Below are positions 1 to 4,669 of a stretch of 6,868 bases of DNA, piece by piece. This DNA is from an uncultured Lachnospiraceae bacterium (GTDB lineage: Bacteria > Bacillota > Clostridia > Lachnospirales > Lachnospiraceae), in NCBI GenBank assembly GCA_910587895.1, contig CAJUOE010000300.1:1-6868 (forward strand). The letters are read 5' to 3'. Positions within the stretch are counted from its first letter, which is position 1. Every line of letters begins with the position of its first letter. The notes under the pieces were generated by a model that ran no database searches, was not told the DNA's origin, and saw nothing but the letters and a program-made list of their open reading frames with translations. Made by a program: the position numbers and the translations under genes.

Positions 1-48
1 AGGGTTGTTAGGGAGATTACGGAAGAGGACAGAATTGAGCAGCGGTAG
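1..48 (+). CDS. Possible C-terminal tail of an upstream gene (partial)
   Basis: Reading from base 1, frame 1 is open for 15 codons (RVVREITEEDRIEQR) and stops at TAG, 46-48. The charged, helix-like composition would fit the end of a bacterial protein, but 15 residues cannot identify a family. Frame 2 is also open, to a TGA near 58, so the frame choice is uncertain. No hairpin terminator follows directly; the first strong hairpin is at 164-179. If the minus-strand leader at 160-290 really belongs to an rRNA operon, this tail would be antisense to it and probably not real. Confidence 0.25.
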   Translation, partial: RVVREITEEDRIEQR

Positions 49-159
49 GGGAAGATGATAAGCATTGGATGTAGGTGATAAGAGAAATAAAACTTTTTTG
101 GAGGCTGGCTCGTATTATTAGCGGATGGCAGTGAAAGGGGGTGTCTGTCCTCTTGAATT

Positions 160-261
160 TCTTCCGCCCTCCCGGGCGGCAACTCTTTTAGAATCTTTCA
201 AGGTTATTTCACTGTTCAGTTATCAAGGTCGTGTGCTGTTCTTTTCTGCGACAGCTTATAT
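160..261 (-). other. Leader resembling an rRNA operon leader or spacer
   Basis: Downstream of the minus-strand promoter at 262-290, the strand carries a GCTGT/ACAGC inverted pair, then ACCTTGATAACTGAACAGTG (229 down to 210) and AACCTTGAAAG (205 down to 195). These CCTTGA(A/T)AACTGAA-type boxes are characteristic of rRNA operon leaders and 16S-23S spacers in Bacillota. A strong hairpin follows at 164-179 (stem CCGCCC/GGGCGG, 4-base loop). No 16S, 23S or 5S sequence is present down to base 1. The rRNA could begin just past the left edge, or this may be a remnant. The resemblance is from memory of such leaders, not from an alignment. Confidence 0.35.
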
Positions 262-290
262 AGTCTATCACAGCCATTCGCATTCGTCAA
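262..290 (-). promoter_or_regulatory. Sigma-A-type promoter downstream of tRNA-Ser
   Basis: The minus strand has TTGACG (290-285), a 17-base spacer and TAGACT (267-262); the -35 matches consensus at 5 of 6 positions and the -10 at 4 of 6. It lies about 48 bases past the 3' end of the tRNA gene, on the same strand, and points at the rRNA-leader-like sequence. This arrangement fits a second promoter driving a following stable-RNA operon. Confidence 0.45.
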
Positions 291-316
291 GCACTTTTTG
301 CAAAAAAATAACAACT

Positions 317-333
317 TTATTTTTGAAAAATAA
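317..333 (-). terminator. Weak AT-only hairpin after tRNA-Ser
   Basis: An 8-base perfect inverted repeat (TTATTTTT / AAAAATAA around one central base) lies just 3' of the tRNA on the minus strand and is followed by a run of seven T at 308-302. The stem has no G-C pair and its loop is too small to close fully, so it is at best a weak terminator. A 3' processing region is equally possible. Confidence 0.2.
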
Positions 334-337
334 GAAA

Positions 338-425
338 CGGAGAAAGAGGGATTCGAACCCTCGCGCCGGTCACCCGACCTATACCCTTAGCAGGGGCACC
401 TCTTCGGCCTCTTGAGTATTTCTCC
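338..425 (-). tRNA. tRNA-Ser(GCU)
   Basis: The minus strand folds as a class II tRNA of 88 bases. The acceptor stem GGAGAAA (425-419) pairs with TTTCTCC (345-339), with G as discriminator base at 338, as is usual for serine tRNAs. The D stem is CTC/GAG. The anticodon loop CTGCTAA contains GCT, reading AGC and AGU. A long variable arm has a GGTC/GACC stem, and the T arm is GAGGG-TTCGAAT-CCCTC. CCA is not encoded: TTT follows the discriminator base, so the end must be added by the nucleotidyltransferase. The gene has its own promoter at 476-504. Confidence 0.97.
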
Positions 426-428
426 GAA

Positions 429-468
429 CTGACATTTTCTTATAAAATTGTCATTTGCGCCATAGCGC
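429..468 (-). other. tRNA-Ser precursor leader with two small inverted repeats
   Basis: Between the tRNA promoter and the mature 5' end, the minus strand contains GCGC-TATG-GCGC (468-457) and an imperfect TGACAATTTT / AAAATGTCA repeat (452-429). The second ends just before the mature tRNA and could influence 5' processing by RNase P. These are sequence observations only; no known function is assigned. Confidence 0.3.
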
Positions 469-475
469 ATAAGTT

Positions 476-504
476 ATATTACTAAAAAAATGACTGTTTG
501 TCAA
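476..504 (-). promoter_or_regulatory. Promoter of tRNA-Ser
   Basis: The minus strand has TTGACA (504-499), a 17-base spacer and TAATAT (481-476). The -35 is perfect and the -10 matches 4 of 6. The predicted start near 469 is about 44 bases upstream of the mature tRNA 5' end, which is normal for a separately transcribed tRNA gene. Confidence 0.75.
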
Positions 505-737
505 TACGTTTCTTACATATTTTTATAATTTCCCTGAAATGATGTTGGCTGCTCGCAGATATATTTTTCTGCCATGACGTGAATCGCACCCCTCATACAC
601 TAAAGATTATATGCAAAACTGCCGATATAGTGTAAAAATAAGTAACCTTTTATGTTACAAATCACAAGCATTTATCAACGCGAATACATACGGTAAACGG
701 ATTTACCGATAAGGCAAAGATGACAAATGCCTGCATC
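505..737 (+). promoter_or_regulatory. Upstream region of the orphan gene, with candidate promoter and inverted repeats
   Basis: No gene is seen here. A candidate promoter is ATGACG (574-579), 16 bases, TACACT (596-601). The same site reads CATACACTA (594-602), which also fits the -10 consensus of the mother-cell sporulation factors sigma-E (CATACANT) and sigma-K (CATANNNTA). A weaker alternative -10 is TATAGT (626-631). An inverted repeat TACACTA (596-602) / TAGTGTA (628-634) overlaps both sites and could be an operator. A second repeat is GTAAC/GTTAC (642-646, 654-658). A perfect 7-base hairpin CGGTAAA-CGGA-TTTACCG lies at 691-708, 29 bases before the ribosome binding site. Which promoter is used cannot be decided from sequence. 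Confidence 0.3.
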
Positions 738-744
738 AAGGAGG
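738..744 (+). promoter_or_regulatory. Ribosome binding site fixing the start at 753
   Basis: AAGGAGG lies 8 bases upstream of ATG 753. The in-frame ATG at 720 has no such site and the AAGGAGG would sit inside its coding sequence, so 753 is preferred. Confidence 0.85.
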
Positions 745-752
745 ATGAGAGC

Positions 753-1592
753 ATGAGCATGATGATTGGCGGAAGTAGTTCCGCAAATAAAGTAACCAGA
801 ATAAAAGACCTAAATGGAAACACGGTTGCAACTATCAGCGTTTCTTCACCTAAAAAGGGTAAGAAAAAACGCCTCCAATACAGTTTTAAATCCATTTCCA
901 ACCAGATCATGCAGGCGAAAACGCCGAACACTGCAAAAATGGTTGCAACAAAGGCGCGCGGCAAAGTTGCCATGCTGCAGAGAAATATTGACAATGATGA
1001 TTATGACGAGACCGAATTGCGGCACGCAATTACCCATGCCAAGAAAATGCTGCGGATTGCCAAGAAAAAAATGCGCCATTTAGAAGAAGAACAGGAAGCA
1101 AAGCAACAAAAAACAACTCAGATAGAGGACGACGGCGACGGTGTACCGGAACTTCCAGACGAAGAAGAACGCGAACAGGAACAACAGGAAGAGGAATTAA
1201 ACCAGATGATGGACGAATATCAGGACCTGATGAGCGATCTTATGGCGGAATTTACACAACAGACGATGGAACAGATGATGGAAGAAGCCCAATTGCAGGA
1301 ATTGGCAGATGCATTTATGGGAGATGTCCAACAGGCAGATTTGTCGCCGGAAGATCTTGACAAATTAAAGAAGAAACACCGTTCTGATGAGCTGCGTGAA
1401 ATCATGGAAGCAGATATGAAATACCTAAAGGCCATGATCAGCAAACTGGAACGCGAACGCCAGGAAATTTCTACCGAAAGTTTTACGAATCCCTCCGTCA
1501 CCCTGGAAATCTCAGGTATTGAGATGCCGGTTGCCGCTATGGAAGCTGCGCCTGTCACTCCTGAGGGTGAAGTAATTGACGTTTCTCTGTAA
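753..1592 (+). CDS. Conserved-type hypothetical protein, charged and coiled-coil-like, 279 aa
   Basis: Function is not recognised. The start at 753 is set by AAGGAGG at 738-744. The protein has no signal peptide or membrane segment and should be cytoplasmic. A short Ser/Gly N-terminus leads to a strongly basic block (residues 34-110) containing KKGKKKR and YSFKSISNQIMQAKT, then a helix rich in Lys/Arg. Residues 111-190 are acidic and rich in Gln and Met (8 Met within 151-190), and a second mixed-charge helix follows at 198-240. The C-terminal 40 residues look like a short beta or extended tail ending VIDVSL. I recall similar unnamed proteins in Lachnospiraceae but no characterised member. Basic-then-acidic helical segments suggest self-association or binding to a partner or nucleic acid, which is inference. 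The gene stands alone and ends at a strong terminator. Confidence 0.85.
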   Translation: MSMMIGGSSSANKVTRIKDLNGNTVATISVSSPKKGKKKRLQYSFKSISNQIMQAKTPNTAKMVATKARGKVAMLQRNIDNDDYDETELRHAITHAKKMLRIAKKKMRHLEEEQEAKQQKTTQIEDDGDGVPELPDEEEREQEQQEEELNQMMDEYQDLMSDLMAEFTQQTMEQMMEEAQLQELADAFMGDVQQADLSPEDLDKLKKKHRSDELREIMEADMKYLKAMISKLERERQEISTESFTNPSVTLEISGIEMPVAAMEAAPVTPEGEVIDVSL

Positions 1593-1643
1593 ACGCCCAG
1601 CAACGGAAACATTTTTCATAATTTATACATCTTTTATACTCCA

Positions 1644-1713
1644 AAAAGCATCCGGATGCCTCATAGATTTTTGTCAGACAGACAAGAATCACACAAACCA
1701 TCCGGATGCTTTT
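1644..1713. terminator. Bidirectional terminator between converging genes
   Basis: A perfect 15-base inverted repeat pairs AAAAGCATCCGGATG (1644-1658) with CATCCGGATGCTTTT (1699-1713). Its 40-base loop holds a smaller TTGTC/GACAA hairpin. Plus-strand transcripts leave it through TTTTATTTCT and minus-strand transcripts through CTTTTTGG, so it can stop both the orphan gene and the fumarase transcript. The last two bases of the stem lie inside the fumarase beta stop codon (1712-1714). Each arm is itself nearly palindromic (GCATCCGGATGC). Confidence 0.8.
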
Positions 1714-2263
1714 ATTTCTGCTGAAATTCCTTTACCGCAGTCTCATAAAGATTATTTCCCTTGCAATCAATTACCACAATCACCGGAAAATCCTCTACTT
1801 CCAGTTTCAGAACCGCCTCCGCGCCCAAATCTTCATAACAGACGGTCTCCGACTTTTTGATGCATTTGGAAAGAAGAGCTCCGGCGCCGCCTACCGCCGC
1901 AAAATAGACCGCCTGATTGCGGATAATTGCATCCACCACTTCCTGCGTCCGCTTTCCTTTCCCAATCATCGCCCTCTGCCCAAGGTCGAGCAGGCGTGGC
2001 GCATATTTATCCATACGGCTTGCCGTAGTAGGCCCCGCAGAGCCAATGGGACGCCCCTCCCTTGCCGGAGAAGGACCCATATAATATATTGCGGCATCCT
2101 CTATCGGAAACGGCAGCTCCTCCCCTCTGTCGAGAACTTCCATAAACCGCTTATGAGCCGCATCTCTCGCAACATAGACGGTTCCCGATATATATACATA
2201 ATCTCCCGCATGAAGGTTCCTGGCTGCTTCAGCGGTAATTGGCGCAGTAACATGCTTATCCAT
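1712..2263 (-). CDS. fumB: Fumarate hydratase class I, beta subunit
   Basis: This is the C-terminal-type subunit of a two-part iron-sulfur hydro-lyase that interconverts fumarate and L-malate in the cytoplasm. Its 183 residues match the usual size of separate beta subunits. The family signature runs from YYMGPSPAREGRPIG (60-74) into AGPTTASRMD (76-85), followed by GKG (101-103). By comparison with class I fumarases, Thr79, Arg83 and Lys102 are the probable substrate-contacting residues; that mapping is by eye. AAAGGGAGGA precedes ATG 2263. The gene starts 18 bases after the alpha subunit gene, so the two are surely cotranscribed. The closely related L(+)-tartrate dehydratase beta subunit is the main alternative, since sequence motifs alone do not separate the two substrates. 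Confidence 0.93.
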   Translation of the reverse strand: MDKHVTAPITAEAARNLHAGDYVYISGTVYVARDAAHKRFMEVLDRGEELPFPIEDAAIYYMGPSPAREGRPIGSAGPTTASRMDKYAPRLLDLGQRAMIGKGKRTQEVVDAIIRNQAVYFAAVGGAGALLSKCIKKSETVCYEDLGAEAVLKLEVEDFPVIVVIDCKGNNLYETAVKEFQQK

Positions 2264-2281
2264 ATTGCAATCCTCCCTTTT

Positions 2282-3127
2282 CTATATTTCCCGCACCACA
2301 TGTCGGTTTACATGACAGCAGATATTAATGGCAACCGGAAGTCCCGCAATATGGGTCGCATATGTATTGATATTGACTGCGAGCGCCGTCGTCGTACCGC
2401 CCAGCCCACCGGGGCCAATGCCAAGCCCATTTACCTTCGTCAGCATTTCCTCTTCCAGTTTCTTTATATAAGGTATCTTTGAGCGCTCATCTACCGGGCG
2501 AATCAATGCCTGTTTCGCAAGAAGGGCGCATTTCTCGAACGTGCCCCCGATACCCACGCCAACAACCATCGGCGGACAGGCATTGGGCCCCGCATCCCTC
2601 ACCGCCGTCAATATCGCCTGCTTTACCCCCTCTATGCCATCCGCTGGTTTGAGCATAAAAATGCGGCTCATATTCTCACTGCCAAATCCTTTTGGCGCCA
2701 GCGCAAGCCTCACCTTATCACCCGCAACAATGGAACAATGGATAACCGCCGGCGTATTGTCTTTCGTATTCTCCCGCAGCAACGGGTCGCCTACCACAGA
2801 CTTGCGCAGAAATCCTTCCACATACCCCTGGCGGACGCCCTCGTTAATTGCCTCTTCCAGCAACATTCCTTCCAGATGAACATCCTGGCCTATCTCTGCA
2901 AAAACGACAGCCATCCCGGTATCCTGACAAATCGGAATCATCTCTTCATCTGCAATTGCAAGGTTTTCCTGAAGCTGATGCAAGATTTTCTTTCCCAGAG
3001 GCGCCTTTTCCGTATCGACCGCATTTTTTAAAGCTCTTTTCATATCCTCAGACAAATAATGGTTTGCCTCAATACACATTTCACGGATATTTCTCGTAAT
3101 TTCTTCTGTTGATATTGTACGAATCAT
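2282..3127 (-). CDS. fumA: Fumarate hydratase class I, alpha subunit
   Basis: This is the [4Fe-4S]-binding subunit of the class I fumarase, acting with the beta subunit encoded just downstream. At 281 residues it is full length for a separate alpha subunit. The three expected cluster cysteines are Cys67 in PICQDTG, Cys184 in NACPPMVVGVGIGG and Cys271 in the NICCHVNRH motif, where the Cys next to His is the usual ligand. The glycine-rich stretch GLGIGPGGLGGTTTAL (234-249) is also typical. GAGGAGG lies 5 bases before ATG 3127. The cluster makes such enzymes oxygen-sensitive, fitting an anaerobe. The gene begins 30 bases after the GGDEF gene with no terminator between them, so they may share a transcript. 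L(+)-tartrate dehydratase alpha is the main alternative. Confidence 0.93.
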   Translation of the reverse strand: MIRTISTEEITRNIREMCIEANHYLSEDMKRALKNAVDTEKAPLGKKILHQLQENLAIADEEMIPICQDTGMAVVFAEIGQDVHLEGMLLEEAINEGVRQGYVEGFLRKSVVGDPLLRENTKDNTPAVIHCSIVAGDKVRLALAPKGFGSENMSRIFMLKPADGIEGVKQAILTAVRDAGPNACPPMVVGVGIGGTFEKCALLAKQALIRPVDERSKIPYIKKLEEEMLTKVNGLGIGPGGLGGTTTALAVNINTYATHIAGLPVAINICCHVNRHVVREI

Positions 3128-3157
3128 GTCTGCCTCCTCAAATTTAATGTTTCAAAC

Positions 3158-4249
3158 TTAAAATTCCCGATCCCAGAATACGCGGTTTCTGCCGGTTTCT
3201 TTTGCATGATAGAGTGCGTGGTCTGCCGCGCTTATGGATTTTTGGAAATTACCATTATAGGCCACCACGCCTGCCGAAATATGAAATTTAACCGGACATT
3301 CCTCCGACGAGGCGATTTTCCTTCGTATCTGCTCCGCCTTCTCATAGGCTTTCTCCGCCGCCCAGCCGGGCAGAATAATGATAAACTCCTCGCCGCCAAA
3401 ACGAATGACGGTTCCATTTTTTGGGATTTCCCGCATGAGCGTGGTTCCCAGAAAATGCAGAACCTGATCCCCGGCATAATGACCGTAAGTATCATTGACG
3501 CTCTTAAAGAAATCAATGTCAAGCATAATAATTGAAATTTGCGCCTCGTCGCTGATCAGTTGGTTATCTTTGATTAGCTGATTCATCCTGTGGCGGTTAT
3601 AGACCGTTGTCAGCGGATCCGTAATCAACGCATTTTCCAGTTTCCTGGCCGTCAGGTAATGCTCAAATTCTCCCAGATTCAAAAGATAATGAGCAACCGT
3701 AATCGCCACAAAGCACGGAATATTAAGCGATAATATCACATCGAGGTTTTCATAATGATTAAACTGATGTGAAATCAATATTTGTGCAAAAAAGGCGCAA
3801 TAGCCCACAAATCCGGAACACGGACTTGCCCCCAGACAGCAGATCAGGAAAATAAGGTTCATGATCGTAGCTCCCTCGCTGAAATGCGTCTTAATCTCAA
3901 GATGGTATACAGACCAGATCGTCGCAAACACTATCATGTTGAGAAGCAGGTAATTCAAAAGCTCTTTTATCCTGTAGTTTTTCACCTTTGGTTCCAGAAA
4001 CGCATACAAAAACATCGGTATTAATATTGATGTGCGGGGAATCAGCGTCGGCATAATCGTATTCCCGTTCAGCTGATAATCCGATACCAGATAAGAAAGC
4101 GACGCCAGACTCGCCAATATCAGTATCATTTTCACAAAAAACTGATAGTAATCACTCTTGTGCTGATAAAAATCACGTTTTTCCTGTACACCTGTTCCTT
4201 TATATGTGTGGTACAATTCAATAATATGTATAAAACTGTAATTCTTCAC
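3158..4249 (-). CDS. Membrane-anchored GGDEF protein, probable diguanylate cyclase
   Basis: The protein probably makes cyclic di-GMP from two GTP at the inner face of the membrane. About six hydrophobic segments fill the first half (numbering from ATG 4297: near 53-70, 80-101, 113-131, 145-159, 161-176, 188-207); I do not recognise this sensor region. The GGDEF domain follows with DPLTTVYNRH (227-236), LDIDFFKSVNDTYGH (259-273) and the active-site motif GGEEF (301-305), an active variant of GGDEF. The inhibitory RxxD site expected just upstream is absent (PKNG at 292-295), so product inhibition through that site is unlikely. I prefer GTG 4249, with AGAGGA 7 bases upstream, over ATG 4297, which has no visible binding site; that longer form would be 379 residues. 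The gene is preceded by an unusual structured leader and followed closely by the fumarase genes. Confidence 0.9.
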   Translation of the reverse strand: MKNYSFIHIIELYHTYKGTGVQEKRDFYQHKSDYYQFFVKMILILASLASLSYLVSDYQLNGNTIMPTLIPRTSILIPMFLYAFLEPKVKNYRIKELLNYLLLNMIVFATIWSVYHLEIKTHFSEGATIMNLIFLICCLGASPCSGFVGYCAFFAQILISHQFNHYENLDVILSLNIPCFVAITVAHYLLNLGEFEHYLTARKLENALITDPLTTVYNRHRMNQLIKDNQLISDEAQISIIMLDIDFFKSVNDTYGHYAGDQVLHFLGTTLMREIPKNGTVIRFGGEEFIIILPGWAAEKAYEKAEQIRRKIASSEECPVKFHISAGVVAYNGNFQKSISAADHALYHAKETGRNRVFWDREF

Positions 4250-4256
4250 GGTCAAT

Positions 4257-4262
4257 TCCTCT
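4257..4262 (-). promoter_or_regulatory. Ribosome binding site supporting GTG 4249
   Basis: AGAGGA on the minus strand lies 7 bases upstream of GTG 4249. The alternative ATG 4297 is preceded by CCTTTTGACGCC, which has no Shine-Dalgarno match. This favours the shorter GGDEF product of 363 residues. Confidence 0.45.
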
Positions 4263-4275
4263 TGCCGTCTGAGGT

Positions 4276-4305
4276 TCTTTATTGCAACTGATATCATGGC
4301 GTCAA
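4276..4305 (-). promoter_or_regulatory. Possible weak second promoter for the GGDEF gene
   Basis: TTGACG (4305-4300), an 18-base spacer and TAAAGA (4281-4276) would start transcription near 4269, about 20 bases before GTG 4249. The -10 matches only 3 of 6 positions. It matters only if the strong upstream promoter makes a separate RNA that ends at the T run at 4322-4318. Confidence 0.2.
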
Positions 4306-4327
4306 AAGGTCATGTACAAAAAGCGGG

Positions 4328-4527
4328 GCTGTCGCACGAAGAAATCTCTGTATAGATATAACTTGTTCAAAAGGCGCTCATTGCCACGCAATGAGCATAC
4401 TTTGCACATAAAAGCGCTATGGAAAGCCAGCTTTCCAGACGCTTTTATGTGCAAAATGTCTTTGCTGCCTTTGGCAGCAAGACCTTTTGAACTTTATCAC
4501 TCCGCTTATTTTCCTTCGTGCGGCAGC
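4328..4527 (-). ncRNA. Highly structured leader or stand-alone RNA, nested inverted repeats
   Basis: Read on the minus strand, the closing stem pairs 4527-4514 (GCTGCCGCACGAAG) with 4341-4328 (13 of 14 pairs). Inside it, GTTCAAAAGG (4492-4483) pairs perfectly with CCTTTTGAAC (4374-4365). That second stem encloses three hairpins in a row: 4483-4458 (GTC plus TTGCTGCC-type stem, one bulge, 3-base loop); 4455-4401 (16 perfect pairs, small internal loop, 7 more pairs, 4-base loop); and 4396-4376 (9 perfect pairs, 3-base loop). A run of five T follows at 4322-4318. A perfect sigma-A promoter lies about 80 bases upstream. I see no match to the cyclic di-GMP riboswitches, 6S, tmRNA, SRP RNA or RNase P. 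It may be a cis-regulatory leader of the GGDEF gene, an independent RNA, or a copy of a mobile palindromic repeat. Confidence 0.55.
4473..4485 (-). repeat. 13-base direct repeat, copy 2
   Basis: AGGTCTTGCTGCC on the minus strand is identical to the copy at 4522-4534. This copy forms the 5' arm of the first small hairpin inside the structured leader. Confidence 0.8.
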
Positions 4528-4534
4528 AAGACCT
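4522..4534 (-). repeat. 13-base direct repeat, copy 1
   Basis: AGGTCTTGCTGCC on the minus strand is identical to 4473-4485, 36 bases further along. The last six bases of this copy start the closing stem of the structured leader, so both copies compete for the same downstream partner (4469-4458). Confidence 0.8.
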
Positions 4535-4606
4535 ATTGGTACTATATATTGATACTACAAACAAAAGAATCCCAAACTCCTGTTTCAAATAATTAATCCG
4601 CTGTTT

Positions 4607-4635
4607 ATTATATAAAGGTTTTCGATTGATGTCAA
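4607..4635 (-). promoter_or_regulatory. Perfect consensus sigma-A promoter
   Basis: The minus strand has TTGACA (4635-4630), exactly 17 bases, then TATAAT (4612-4607): all 12 consensus positions match. Transcription should start near 4600 and run through the structured leader towards the GGDEF gene, giving a leader of about 300-350 bases. It lies 35 bases past the DUF4173 stop codon, so the downstream genes need not depend on that operon. Confidence 0.88.
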
Positions 4636-4669
4636 GAAACTGCAAATGCTAAAAATGCCACAAAAAATG

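Noticed and set aside
95..115. Stretch with a T run followed by CTGGCTC, recalling a 16S rRNA start
   Set aside because: Only seven bases agree, the strand is opposite to the rRNA-like leader, and the conserved 16S sequence that should follow is absent.
125..415. Plus-strand open frame of 96 codons
   Set aside because: It runs antisense through the tRNA-Ser gene; its end (RDSNPRAGHPTYTLSRG) is the well-known false translation of a tRNA complement, and it has no ribosome binding site.
662..994. Minus-strand open frame of 110 codons
   Set aside because: Antisense to the start of the 753-1592 gene, no binding site, and a composition that mirrors the lysine-rich plus strand.
1706..2482. Plus-strand open frame of 258 codons
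   Set aside because: Antisense to the fumarase subunit genes, which have clear family motifs and binding sites; the frame has no such support.
4328..4600. Cyclic di-GMP riboswitch ahead of the GGDEF gene
   Set aside because: The conserved core sequences of the type I and type II c-di-GMP aptamers are not visible, and the hairpin layout is different.
4445..4645. Minus-strand open frame of 66 codons
   Set aside because: Its ATG lies upstream of the perfect promoter, so it would not be on that transcript, and it covers the promoter and the structured region. An internal start after CAGGAG would need a rare ATT codon.
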